Origin: Undaria pinnatifida
Taxonomy: Eukaryota; Sar; Phaeophyceae; Laminariales; Alariaceae
Direction: 5' to 3'
DNA length: 64,000 nt
Assembly: GCA_012845835.1 (NCBI GenBank)
Contig: JABAKD010000025.1
Location: forward strand, 3,269,819-3,333,818
Numbering within the stretch: position 1 is the first letter of the stretch; each line of letters starts with the position of its first letter. Below are positions 44,510 through 56,220 of this stretch, in pieces. The notes under the pieces are model-generated. The model did not search any database and was not told the origin of the DNA. It was given only the letters and a program-made list of their open reading frames with translations. Made by a program: the position numbers and the translations under genes.

Positions 44510-44985
44510 GCTGACTATTGTCGACGGTAGCTCACCGGTGAGCTACATGATGAGCTGCATATGTTTTTCCCGCCTTAGGCTACGGGAGGATAGCTCATCT
44601 GCACATGTTTTCCTGGCTTGAGCTACGGGAGGATAGCTCATCTGCACATGTTTTGGAAGGATGAGCTATTGCCGATAGTTCGTCAGCACATGTCTGCCCG
44701 GGGTGAGCTACGTACGTATACGAGCTACATGAGCTACCTCATTTGGCACCGGATGAGCTATAAAAAAGAGCTACACGAGCTGCACATGTTTTCAAAGGGT
44801 GAGCTATATAGTCGATAGCTCATCTGCGCATGTTTTCAAAGCTTGAGCTATAGACGATAGCTCATCTGCACAAGTTTTCAACGCTTGAGCTATAGAGGAT
44901 AGCTCATCTGCACGTGTTCTGAAGCCGTGAATTATCAACGATACACGAGCTAGCTCACCTAGTTCACGAGCTGCTGCTCGTCACA
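44510..44985. repeat. GAGCTA/TAGCTC palindromic satellite, block 1
   Basis: Units of about 45-60 bp: ATAGCTCATCTGCACATGTT, then TTCAAAGCTTGAGCTAT. Because TAGCTC and GAGCTA alternate, each unit can fold on itself. Confidence 0.9.
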
Positions 44986-45274
44986 GGTACGAGAACATAC
45001 ACGCCGTACCATGACAACACGTGCCTGAACGACATCAACGAAAACATCCATACATGATTTATATAATACCTGGTATACTCGTAAGGAGAATCGGAGATGT
45101 TTCAGTCCTTAATATGCGCGACAGATAGACAGACAACCCGGTGGATTAGATATTTCGGCACAACCATGCCCATGCAACTGACCAAGCACAACTCAACCCA
45201 CCTCAACCGGGGCACCGGCCACCCACAAACAACAGCTCGCACGCATACACATAACACCACACAACACGCCTAGC

Positions 45275-45613
45275 ATGTGCACCACCCGGGGAAGCAGCTC
45301 TAACGGTGCTTCGGCTGCCGGCAGCAAGCAAGAAGCGGGCGACACAGAGATGGTCATGTTCCTCAACGGAAACCAAGAACATGTCCCGATTGAAGCGCCA
45401 GCCCTGTCAACATAGCAGGCGCTCCAGGTGATACCTCGCCGGCTTTCCAGCTCTAAGGCAGAGGTGGCCGCCCGTTCTGCGGGCGAGGCGGGGTCTGCGG
45501 GCGAAGCGGGCGTGGGCGCCGCCTGCGACGAATACTCACGGGAGGCGGGGTCTGCGGGCGAAGAGGGCGTTAACGCCGGCCGTGGCGACTCCGCAGGGGA
45601 AGGCTCGGACTAG
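45275..45613 (+). pseudogene. 113-codon open frame broken by one TAG, family unknown
   Basis: From ATG at 45275 the frame runs MCTTRGSSSNGASAAGSKQE, through MVMFLNGNQEHVP, to TAG at 45413-45415, then stays open to TAG at 45611 with repeats of AGSAGEAG. Base composition is more GC-rich than its flanks. It lies between the two satellite blocks. It could be a retroelement fragment or a decayed gene; I do not recognise it. Confidence 0.35.
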
Positions 45614-46109
45614 AAGCCTTGGGGATGAATTGGGGGCAGCGGCAGATATTCTGTGCTGTCGTTATGTATCTGCTTGTTCATCTCTTGTTTGCTTATTTTT
45701 TGGGCGATGGAGACGATTTTTTCATGTCTGCCTGTTTTGTTTTATTTTGCATGTTGTGGTCAGCTACCCGAAGCCGTGTTGGAGGGATGGGGATGCACGG
45801 ATTTCAAATGCTGCTGCGTATCAATATAATCGCATTGATTACTACTGCTGTTGTTTGTTCCATGGAGCTAAATGCCATGGTATGCGTAAGAAGTACGGTC
45901 TTGATTGCAATACACCAGGGATTAATATCAGCTACAGTATACGAGGAATACCTTTGTCGACGTTGAGAGGGAGTACGATGCTGTCGCACGTACCGACGTT
46001 GAAGTTTCGCCTGGATGGTGGCTACATTCGCACTCGTCCCAGGAGCCAGGTTTGTTCATCTACACGCCTAAGCACACGCATGTCTTGCCCTGAAAGAGCT
46101 ACAATGAAC

Positions 46110-47370
46110 CACGTACATGAGCTAGTTCATTTGTCCCGGGATGAGCTATATATAGAGGATAGCTCATCTGCACACATGTTTTCAACGCGTGAGCCATGGA
46201 GGATAGGTCATTTGCACATGTTTTGCCGGCTTAAGCTGTAGAGGATAGTTCATCCGCACATTCCCGACTTGAGCTATAGGCGGTGGTTCATCTGCACATA
46301 TTTTCAAAGCTGGAGCTATACAGGACAGCTCATCAGCACATAATTGACCAAGGTGAGCTATAAGAGCTACATGAGCTATAGCTCATTTGTCCCGGAATAA
46401 GCTATACGAGCTACATGAGCTGCACCTGTTTTCAGCGCTTGAGCTATAGGCGATAGCTCATCTGCACATGTTTTAATAAAAGGGTGAGCTATCATCGATA
46501 GCTCATCTGCACATGTTTCCAAAACTTGAGCAATACGAGCTACATGAGCTGGCTCATTTGACTATGGATGAGCTATAAGCGCTACGTGAGCTGCACAGGT
46601 TTTCAACGCTTGAGCTAGTATCATAGGCGACAGCTCATCTGCACATGTTTTGAACGCGTGAGCTATACACCATGGATGAGCTAGTTCATGAGCTGTCCGG
46701 GGTGTGACTTTCTATTCGATGCGAGTCGACGAGGGAAGAACTTGCTGGAGTCTACTCGAGGTGCAAATGAAGACGCGTACCGTAGCGGGGATAAGGGCTT
46801 TTGGTTAGTGACCCCGGATCTGAGTTTTACGCCATGGGAGGGAGAAAGAGAAATAAAAAGTGGGAAGATGATAGAAGGGACGAACATGTAGCTCGTATCA
46901 TAGCTCATACATACCATAGCTCATACCATAGCTCATCAGTGAGCTACCCTCGAAAAGAGCTAGCTCGATCGAGCTACGGTGAGCTGTGTGGTCCGGGGTT
47001 TAGAGTAGTAGCAGTGAAGAGCATTCCGCACGCCCTGTGAGGTATGTTTGCCAATTGTCCACCAAATGAATACCCAAACGTACTACCTCCTGCTCATCGA
47101 CAAGCAGACATTTGCAGCTCAGTAGCTAGCTCATGTATCATGTATAATTCGTAGCTCACGCGTTTGCAGACGAGCTGCCTCCTCTTCTATGCAGCTAGCT
47201 ACGTACAGCAGCTCAAGGTTTGAAAACACGTGCACATGAGCTACGCCCTATAACAGCTCAAGCCCGGAACATGAGTTGTTGTAGCTCGTCATTTAGCTCG
47301 CATCGCTCACCCGTGAGCTATGATACCCTCGAAATGAGCTACCTGGTATTAATAGCTCGAGGTACGGTGA
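46110..47370. repeat. GAGCTA/TAGCTC palindromic satellite, block 2
   Basis: Same unit as 44510-44985 (GAGCTATAGNCGATAGCTCAT, CTGCACATGTTTTCAA), more degenerate toward 47370. A segment at 46710-46850 belongs to another repeat (see 33800-33930). Confidence 0.88.
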
Positions 47371-47854
47371 GCTGATCTGTCCGGGGTGAAGCTTGAAGAT
47401 TACACCAACTATTACGGAAAAAAATTGAGCAATTATTTCTGGCGATTATTTTTGTAGTCTTGAGGCTCCAAAAACAACTGCACGAGGAATGAGGGGCGTC
47501 CAGTATGGCTTCTGATTTTTGGAAAGTGGTTTTATGTTGAATTGGTAGGTCTTGTTTTGCCGTTTGCCTTTACTGTTGAAGATCTGGCACGTACACACTA
47601 CTGTCGCCCGCGACGTTATGTCACCACCGCCTCTGCTGTTGTCTCTGCTGCTGTGGTGCTGGTGTGGTGCTGCTATGGTGGTTTTCATGGTGATGGTGCT
47701 GCTGCTGTCGCGTTTGTGTGAGGGCGAAGCTCTGTCTCGCACACAACAAGCGCGGTGTGCTGTCGTTTATGTGTTTGTGATCCTTCGTTGTGGGGGATGG
47801 GTGACGTGTACAGCAGACAGGTATCATACCAGGTACAGAGTTGTTGTTGTCTCA

Positions 47855-47965
47855 CATTAACTCTTGTCAAACGTCTAGAGTCCGTGGTCACACAAAGGTG
47901 CTGGAGCCGTAGAGAGTTCCGAAAAACCAGATGAAATCAAAACTCGTCCAGGAATAATACGCTTT
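47855..47965 (-). repeat. Family C, 3' fragment
   Basis: The complement reads GGACGAGTTTTGATTTCATC, GCTCCAGCACCTTTGTGTGA, CAAGAGTTAATGTGAG and then ACAACAAC. Confidence 0.8.
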
Positions 47966-48004
47966 CCCGCCCAGTAGGCAGTGGTGACATGAGATACTTG
48001 GTAC

Positions 48005-48110
48005 GAGGCAGTATCCGTTTCCCTTGTCGCCTCGGTAAGGCGTGCTGCGAGGCATGCCCTAGCAGGCTTGTAGCGAGTGGGGGGGGTCTTCTGGCAGGTG
48101 TAAGGCCGGA
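48005..48110 (+). repeat. Family C, detached head segment
   Basis: GGCATGCCCTAGCAGGCTTG and GCGAGTGGGGGGGGTCTT match 37440-37520, but the body that should follow lies about 770 bp further on at 48880. 48111-48829 is GC-richer and shows open frames with no motif I recognise. Confidence 0.75.
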
Positions 48111-48829
48111 CTCACCGTCAAGGAGTGATACCTTCTTGCTGCGTGTGGCCGCAAGGCTTAGGCGTGGCGGTAGCGTTGGGTCGTACGCGGTGCGTTAGGC
48201 ATGGTCACCTACGATTCGCGCGTCTTTTTAGGCAGCAGCGGCGGAGCAGCAATGCTTAATCGGGATGCTCGTGCGCGGAGGCAGGCGCCACCACGAGCCA
48301 CACTACGGCGCAGTCTTGGTTTGAGTGGAGGGAACTGCGCCGGCAGGAGGCTGGATTTGACGACCAAGGAGGGGGGCGACTAAGCGTCGATTGGCGGGGG
48401 AGAGACGGATTGAACTCTCCCTGAACGAGAACTTTTGTTCTTCAGATCAGCACCGCAAGCTGCGAGGAGCATTTTGTTTTTCGGGACGGGGGAGAAGAGG
48501 AACCGATTGGAATTGAGCGTCAACGAGAGCAAGTGCGAATGAGCGGGCCGAGTGAGCTAAGGCGATGAGGCGGCCATGGACATCCACAGCAGGAGGATGG
48601 CACACGGAGACCCACCACCCGCACGCACACCATCATCACGAGTGCAGCGATCGCCTTTTTTAAGGGGTTTTTTACCAGGCGGTAGTACAACATGTTACTC
48701 ACGTCACTGGTTTTTGTAGAGTTGGTGGAGTTGTTTACCCTTCATGGGGAACGATCCCCCGCAATTTTCAATTTTCAGGCACGGGCGTAGTATCTGCGCT
48801 GCAACCTGTCGGATAACCCGGGAAGACGG

Positions 48830-49423
48830 GGTGATCGTTGATATTTGTATGGTGGTTTTTGGTTCGATTGCTCTTTTTCCACTGCATGCCCGCGGGTCGT
48901 CACTCTGACAGCACTCCAGACAGCAGGCGCGTTCGTCTGTGCTCACGATTACCGTGCGGTTCGTACGGTGCAGGCAGCCCAACCGCTAGTTTGTCGCCGC
49001 GAGTGGTTAGTTGTGGGAACGGGGGAACTCTACGCCGTAGTTGAGTGGATACCCGCGGCCATGTGAGTTCAGTTTGCACATTGGATCAGTTCACTTGTGC
49101 GCCTTCTTCGTATCGTGCGTTTTTAGGCGGGAAAGCGTAGTATTTCCCGGACGAATTTTGATTTCATTTGGTTTTTCGGATCTTCGTAGGGCTCCAGCAC
49201 CTTTGTGTGACCACGGACTCTAGATGTTTGACAAGAGTTAATGTGACAGCAACAACAACAGCAGCAACAACAACAACGATAACAAGAACAAGAACAAGAA
49301 CAAGAACAAGAACAAGAACAAGAACAAGAACAAGAACAAGAACAAGAACAAGAACAAGAACAAGAACAAGAACAAGAACCAGAAAACAAGAACAAGAACA
49401 CGAACAAGAACAAGAACAAAAAC

Positions 49424-49478
<55 letters not shown>

Positions 49479-49495
49479 GCAGCCTAAAGTCAAAT
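48830..49495 (+). repeat. Family C, copy 3, with expanded GAACAA and CAA tail
   Basis: Same order of blocks as 37525-37925. The tail is a (AACAAG)n array of about 130 bp followed by (CAA)n. The long open frames on both strands at 49123-49610 come from this tail. Confidence 0.88.
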
Positions 49496-49527
49496 AATCC
49501 CAGTTCTGAGAGGTTGGAAGAGCTGTT

Positions 49528-50435
49528 AGGGCCCAGATTAACGAAGAGCACGGAAAATCGTAATTAGATTCTTTTTTTTTAATTTCATGAAAAATACACG
49601 AAAAATTCAACTTTGGTTCTTAGGGCCCGAATTAACGAGGAACTTGCCAAATCGAATTCCGATTTTTTTTTTTTGATTTCATGAAAAATACACGAAAAAT
49701 TCAGCTTTGGTTCTTATCAAGGAACGGCGCAGTGCGTTCTAGGAAATAAAAAAAATCAAAAACGCAAAAGGGTCAACGAAGACCCGTGGGCAACGACCGA
49801 GGCGAGCGATGGCTCGCGTCCTCCCCGGAGCGCCGCGGCTAGCGGCAGATTCTTTTGGCCGGCAGCGGCTTGGAGGCTATGGCTCTAGGCGTCTCTTGGA
49901 TGGGCTGGCGCCACCCCGCCGCCCGACAAGGGCAGCAGCGACGGGGATATAGCGGTCGAACTTCTGAGCGAAGTCATCATGTGGTGGTTGGTCGTGTAAC
50001 TTTCGAGGTGCAGGGCGACGAAAAACTGGGTTTGCGGCGGCTTTGGTTGTTTTCGAAGCGTCGCAGGCGGTCTACGCTGTGCTAAGGACCTTCGGAGGCC
50101 GCGCTGCGGCTGCTCCGGTGGTCCTACCTCTCGCAATGGTGGCTTCTCGCCTCTCAATCAGCCGACGACATGGCACCAATTCGCGTGGAGGCTTCGGTTA
50201 CACAGAACAAGCCATGTCTAGGTGGACAAACTCCCTAAATTCAATTTCGATTTTCGACTAAATTCGACCGAGAAAGTCTTTTTTTACTTCTTTGTTGAAT
50301 TTGATTTTTCGTAATAATTCTGAGAATGCCTGCTTGGTGATTCATTTCTTGACCAATCAGATGCAAATTAAATTAAATTCTATAAAAAAAAATCGAAACT
50401 CGATTTGGCAAGTTCCTCGTTAATCTGGGCCCTTA
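49528..50435 (+). mobile_element. PIF/Harbinger-like TIR element, copy 1
   Basis: The left end TTA|GGGCCCGAATTAACGAG at 49619 (a second left-end-like copy lies at 49527) and the right end CTCGTTAAT..GGGCCC|TTA at 50433 are inverted repeats extending about 32 bp. The flanking TTA fits the TWA target duplication and GGGCC end of PIF/Harbinger elements. Internal open frames on both strands show no DDE transposase motif I can identify. Confidence 0.8.
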
Positions 50436-51233
50436 TCAAGGAACGGCGTAGTGCGTTCTAGGAAATTAAAAAATTAAAAAAACGCAAAAGGGTCAACGAA
50501 CATCCGTGAGCAACGACCGAGGAGAGCGATGGCTCGCGTCCTCCCCGGAGCGCCGCGGCTAGCGGTAGATTCTTTTTGCCAGCAGCGGCTTGGAGGCTAT
50601 GGCTCTAGGCGTCTCTTGGATGGGCTGGCGCCACCCCGCCGCCCAACACGGACAGCAGCGACGGGGATATAGCGGTCGAACTACTGAGCGAAGTCATCAT
50701 GTGGTAGTTGGTCGTGTAACTTTCGAGTTGCAGGGCGACGAAAAACTGGGTTTGCGGCGGTCTCGATTGTTTTCGAAGCGTCGCAGGCGGTCTACGCTGT
50801 GCTAAGGACCTTCGGAGGCCGCGCTGCGGCTGCTCCGGTGGTCCTACCTCTCGCAATGGTGGCTTCTCGCCTCTCAATCAGCCGACGACATGGCACCAAT
50901 ACGCGTGACCGGCTTCGGTTACACAGAACAATCCATGTCTGGGTGGACAAACTCCCCAAATTGAATTTCGATTTTCGACTAAATTCGACCGAGAAAGTAT
51001 TTTTTACTTCTTTGTTGAATTTGATTTTTCGTAGTAATTCTGAGAATGCCTGCTTGGTGATTCATTCTTTTATGACAAATTTTCAAGGACGTCAGCCGTG
51101 AGTTTGTCGAATTTCTGGTCAATACTCATCTTTGCAAGCTGTCTTTGACCAATCAGATGCAAATTAAATTCAATTCTAAAAAAAAAATAGAAACTCGATT
51201 TAGCAAGTTCCTCGTTAATTCGGGCCCTTACTT
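50434..51233 (+). mobile_element. PIF/Harbinger-like element, copy 2 lacking left TIR
   Basis: Starts directly at TATCAAGGAACGGCG and repeats the body of copy 1 at high identity to GGGCCC|TTA at about 51231. It differs by a 72-bp insertion at 51072-51143 that matches 22230-22310 (minus) and resembles family A. Confidence 0.8.
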
Positions 51234-52225
51234 CTGGGCTCGGAAATCACGAGATCCGCTGATTTTTGGCTTCGACTATTTCTGAATCCGGAAATAACGA
51301 TGATTTCTGATCCCATAAATAGTGGATGGTTTTCATTTTGGCGTCGGAGATGAATAATCGCTTAAAATATTTCCCACAATAGGGGTCTTGCAAAAGACGA
51401 AAACTCGATGCCACACCTTGTACTAAGTACACGAATCTGGGCCAGACGAAAAACACAATTATTCACAGTACGACGTACATGCCAGTTCCGTTTTCCGGTT
51501 TCGCCTCCCGTACGAGTCGGTCTCACGCAGAATGCATCTAGAAACGCGCGACCCATCCATTTTCACCGACAGCTTGCAACGTTAAAGTTAAGTACGAGTA
51601 CCACGGTGACCGACGCTGCTCGGAAGAAATCACAGATCTAGATCTCACACGTGTCAAGCCGTATCGTATTGTTCTGGGTTTTACTCCACCACTCCTATTA
51701 TACTACTCTAGTGTTGGCAAAAGACAGATAAAATGACTTTTGCCTTCCATTTTCGATTGACAAGTAAGTGCAGTACAGGTACGATACCGGTGTTTTATCA
51801 GTTATTGTCGATGTTTTCGTCCATCTGGATCGGATGCATTACCCGGGCCTCAAAAAGGGTCTCCGGCAGTCCAACACTACTGCTGTAAATACACTACTGC
51901 TGTTGCTGTTCTGTACCCATGGTATATTACGTACCAGGCATTGTACAGGCCACGAGTTTCGAAATCTCAACCATAATATACCCACCATCCCCTCTCTGCT
52001 GTGTGGTGTGCGACCGGAAATGGCTGCCTCTCGAGCAACAGGGGCAGGCGCGGAAACTTCAACAGCACCAATCTAGTGAGCACCGATACATGCCAGCCGG
52101 AAACACATTCAGCACCACAGCGGCAACCGGCAATACACCGCATGTTGTCACTACTCGTACTCGTTGTTCCCATCTGTCCCGATCGACACCCCAGGCACTT
52201 AAAGCGGGCAGCCAGCACGCCTTAC
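51234..52225. other. No gene seen
   Basis: Unique sequence with open frames lacking recognisable motifs. Confidence 0.4.
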
Positions 52226-52400
52226 ACTTTTATATGTTTCTGGTGGAGGCATGATTTGCGTCAGCTGTGATATATGCGTGTACCACCTTGGGTTGTGTGT
52301 GTTTTTTCCTGGGGTATTCCTCAGCTCCAGAGTGACAGGAGCCTGTCCTGTGACCACGGACTTGATTATGCGAGTTAATGTGAGAACAACAACAACAAGG
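52226..52400 (+). repeat. Family C 3' end with alternative 5' body, copy 2
   Basis: Near-identical to 42388-42570, ending ATTATGCGAGTTAATGTGAG and AACAACAACAAC. Confidence 0.9.
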
Positions 52401-53214
52401 GGACCACTACTACTACCAGGTACTGCTGTAAGCCCGCTGTAAGTTGAGCCGCAGGCACACGCACTTACTTATGAGTCCTGGTATGATGGAAGATAGAACC
52501 CGATGGACCAGGCCCAGGAGACAGCAGCAATACAGGAACGGCGGAGAGGAGGATGGGGCTCGTCGATGATTCTCTCTTCCGCTCGTTTGGCCAACGCAGC
52601 AATAATGTAGCTACGGAGGAAGGAGTAGCTACAGCGTGCTTCAGGTGTTCACTGGTTTCATTTTTATTTCATTTTTATTTCATTTTTATTTCTTGTTTCG
52701 CGCGAGTAGACCCCTGTCTAAAACAGGCGAAAAAAAAATTGAAATCCTTCGGAAACACATTTTTTTTAGAAATTGAGAAACGTCAGCTGCGAGTACAACC
52801 GATTGAGTGGTTGACACTCGACTTTTCCAAGCTGCGTGATACATGTATGTCTCACTAATATACTATTAATAGTAGTTGCACAAAATTTACCGAAAGTCGT
52901 TCGCACGTGTCACTACGATAGTTGTTTTTGCTGCGCCACATTTTTTGTCTACTTTCCTTACAATGGCGTCGCAGGCAGGCCGTGAGGTTTTGAAGAAGTA
53001 GAGGTTGTTGTTGTGGGTTCGATTTTCACTCCCCCAACAACTAGCCCAACCACTAACTAGGGGGTGAATCAGGGTGAACGAAGAAAAAAAAAGCAGAAAC
53101 TTAACTTGCAGAGCTTCATTCACCAAGAAGAGCTCACACAAAAAAACACAACAAGACAAGGAGCCAGATGGAACGATGAGAGCAACGCGATCATCCTATG
53201 GCATATTATTATAA
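52401..53214. other. No gene seen
   Basis: A small TTTCATTTTTATTTCATTTT repeat lies near 52657-52690. No supported gene. Confidence 0.4.
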
Positions 53215-53450
53215 AAATTAAAATACACTCCAGCTGTGAGATCGAAGATTTCGTCGAAACTCATCTTTGCAAGCTGTGTGTGATACTCCGATCGCGCGCA
53301 TTACGAGTTGTGTGTCCTCATTAAGGATATAGGTCGGCGACTCCCCTTACAACTACAGTGTAGCTATCAGGGTCAACAGGATGATTTTAGTCAGTCTGTG
53401 CGCGGAAACTATAAAACCCGTTTCTGAGGGGGACAAAATCTAACAGCTGT
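53215..53450 (+). repeat. Family A, copy 5
   Basis: AAAATACACTCCAGCTGTGA, CTCATCTTTGCAAGCTGTGT and TCGGCGACTCCCC. Downstream GTGCGCGGAAACTATAAAAC begins a subrepeat seen again at 57095, 57310 and 57765. Confidence 0.88.
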
Positions 53451-53804
53451 GAAGGGAAAGGGGGGCCTGGTTTTGATCAAAAGCGAGCGGGTTTGGAGGG
53501 GGGCGGGGGGGGGGGGGGGGAAGGGGCAATTTGTGCATGTAAGCTATAAATCCTTTCGAGGGGATAAATCTGACGGTTATTATATACTATTACAAGTACG
53601 AGTATTATTGTTTCCATTGATATCGAAACAGAGTCGGAGGGAAAATTGGCGCAATCTCATTATTACTCATACTATGGGGGTTCCTGACACAGTCCGAGAT
53701 AAAAAAGTCACAGGTTCGTTTCGGGGAAAAAAAAAAGTGTGGCTAAAATCGATTATATACTTGTATAATAGAAAAAGGCCTGTTGTAAGGTTATATAGGT
53801 GGGG

Positions 53805-54225
53805 ACACAGAGTGCGCCCTGCAGGTTTGCCAATCATTTGAGCAGGTCCTCGGAGAGTGCTCACTTTCTTTTCCTTCGTAGAGACGTTGCTTTGTTCGAT
53901 TCCACCAGAGCCCGGATAGCTTCTGAGATCGGAGGCACGTGCCTCCGATCTATTTCCTGTAAATTTCCCGAATATAAAACGCCAACCTTATATCATACAA
54001 ACCCATCCACATGATCTCAAATTCGGATAATTGCAGGTCTTTCGAGGCCGTATCTTAACACTAGCCCACCCTGATGAGTCATATATTGCAGAAATATGGG
54101 AGATTCGGGGAAACTCCGGTTCTACGAACTGGACCATGAGTCGAAGATGCGGCTCCTCAAAACCCACTCCCACACCTCTAACGGTTTGGCTATGGAGCCA
54201 GGAACACGCGAAGAAAAGCAGTTAA
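53805..54225 (+). repeat. Left arm of a foldback, with a 26-bp perfect palindrome
   Basis: Matches the reverse complement of 55600-56220. It contains a perfect palindrome at 53926-53951 (AGATCGGAGGCAC and its complement). Together with the right arm it encloses the retrotransposon remnant. Confidence 0.85.
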
Positions 54226-54231
54226 AAAAAA

Positions 54232-54380
54232 CGATTTGTTAAGGAATTAGTGGGGTATTATTTATAGTCCGTTTGACCACTTGCGAAAGGTTAACCTATA
54301 TATAGCTTACCCAAACTAAGCCTTATAACACTCTTCCCCCCTGAAACGGCGGGATAGCAGGTCGGCCAAAGCGCAGCATA
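54232..54380 (+). repeat. tRNA-related unit, terminal-repeat segment, copy 1
   Basis: AAGGAATTAGTGGGGTATTA, GTCCGTTTGACCACTTGC, GCTTACCCAAACTAAGCC and CCTGAAACGGCGGGATAGCA, repeated at 56513-56650, 56807-56890, 58260-58300 (minus), 58570-58930 (minus) and 59290-59395. Confidence 0.85.
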
Positions 54381-54391
54381 GACTGGGTAAA

Positions 54392-55355
54392 CTGGTAAAC
54401 CGAGTACGTTATGAGAGGTACGTCTCTTCGCTGGACCAGCTCCCCGAGACGAGGCCCCAGCAAGACACAAGCGAATCTCGAGGCGAGAAGGAGACACGAG
54501 ACTTGGCCAGGGCCCGGCAACGGAGTCAACCGGGATCAGGGGCTACCGCCTTCCTAAAGGCGAGACCTGTAGACCCAGCTAGAACCATCCTTGCATCAGA
54601 GTTCGTGACTCCGGGGAAGAGATTTCTGGGGATAGAGAAATTCCTCGCGGCGAGATGCCCATGCTGCGGTGAAGCGGAGGTTAATACGCGGCATGCGCGA
54701 TTGTTTCACCGAGCGGGCGCGCAAGTGAACCAGCACCAACCTCTCGTGCACGCGCCCTCCCGCACCCTTAAGAGTATGTCCGTCCGCCACCAGGTGGAAA
54801 GCGGAGCCCCGTTCTGCGCAGACAGGGATTTGTGAATGGACATCGTGATTGAGGCAGGTGGACGAAGAGGTGCTACGGCACCGGAGTATCGCGACAAGTC
54901 GATACTCCTCGGCGTGACGTATGCGGACCCACAAGCAGGGGTCCACATGCGGGCAGGAAGCGCGGATCGAAACGGATCAGCGGCTTCCACTTCCGAGGCG
55001 CGGAAGCGCAACCACTACGCTCATCCGGGACAGGTGTCCTTCGACGAACGCAGCTACAAACTCGCCACCCTCGCGGTGGAAAGCTTTGGGCGTCTCGGTA
55101 AAGAAGGCAGCGACCTGATAGATCAGGTGGCGGCAAGCATCGTTGGAGGGACGGACGCATCGTCCCTAGCGCGGAAAGGCGTGTGCAAGGAGCGACTATA
55201 TCAAATCATTTCTGTGACCACTCAGGTCGCGATTTTCGCGCAGAGTTCATCGATATAGACTATCTCTGAGGGGTCGTCAGGCCGCGAGGGGAAGGGAGGA
55301 AGAATCGGGAGGACTACGGCCACTGGCCTGGGGTCGCAATGTTGATGAGGATTAA
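54392..55355 (+). pseudogene. C-terminal fragment of a retrotransposon reverse-transcriptase ORF
   Basis: An open frame carries a zinc-knuckle-like segment (CPCCGEAE, TRHARLFH) and then LVHAPSRTL, LLGVTYADPQAG, ARKRNHYAHPGQVSFDERSY, AVESFGRLGKEGSDLIDQ and RKGVCKERLYQI. I recall this arrangement from non-LTR-type retroelement proteins of stramenopiles; the name is inference. It is broken by an in-frame TGA at 54833-54835 and a one-base insertion near 55232, after which the tail continues in another frame to TAA at 55353. No catalytic RT domain is present. Confidence 0.72.
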
Positions 55356-55599
55356 GGTAGACTCTCAGCTATAACACACCAGGTATATATAGGGAAAGGA
55401 AACAGTAGATAAAAGGAGAAGATGTGGGGAAAAGAAATGGGCAAATGGTTGGCGGAATATACCACTGCATTTTGTTGCGATCATTCGACTTCATATTAGG
55501 TGCTTCTGCTGCTTTAAGGAAGGATATTCGATTTATATCGGAAAGGCATCTACGCTACATTGTCGGAGGGCAAAAATAATAATAATAATTAAGCTACGT

Positions 55600-56220
55600 C
55601 TCTACGAAGGAAACGAAAGTGAGTACTCTCCGAGGACCTGCTCAATTGGCAGACCTGCAGGGGGCACTGTGTGCCCCCACCCATAATTTAACATGTGGCG
55701 TCGACGGCAGGACAGAAAGACACGTCACCTTAGCACCTTTTCTTTGGTTGGTTTGCCGTAGAGCTTTTCCTGCCCCCCCCCCGCCACACCGGCGGCATGC
55801 GGCAGGTTCTAGAGCCTTTTCTGCCCCCCCCCGCCACACCGGCGGCACGCGGCAGGTTTTGATGGGTGACTTCTGCCTTGTTGTAGGGTCTGCGTTTATT
55901 TCAACTGCTTTTCTTCGCGTGTTCTTGGCTCCGTAGCCAGACCGTTAGAGCTGTGGGAGTGGGTTTTGAGGAGCCGCATCTTCGACTCATGGTCTAGTTC
56001 GTACAACCGGAGTTTCCCCGGATCTCCCATATTTTTTGCATATGCGACTCATCAGGGTGGGCTAGTGTTAAGATACGGCCTCGAAAGGCCTGTAGTTATC
56101 CGAATATGAGATCATTTGGATGGGCTTCGTATGATAAGGTTGGCGTTTTATATTCGGGAAAGTTAGGAAATAGATCGGAGGCACGAGCCTCCGATCTCAG
56201 AAGCTATCCGAGGCTCTGGT
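55600..56220 (-). repeat. Right arm of the foldback, with an internal insertion
   Basis: The reverse complement matches 53805-54225, including a one-mismatch version of the palindrome at about 56174-56199. An insertion at 55695-55920 contains two copies of a CCCGCCACACCGGCGGCA segment of about 50 bp. Confidence 0.82.

Noticed and set aside
45582-46241. 219-codon plus-strand open frame
   Set aside because: An overlapping 115-codon frame of similar quality exists, the end runs into the GAGCTA satellite, and no motif is recognisable.
49123-49610. Overlapping 109-148 codon open frames (TRTRTR, VLVLVL, CSCSCS)
   Set aside because: Produced by the AACAAG and CAA microsatellite tail of a repeat.
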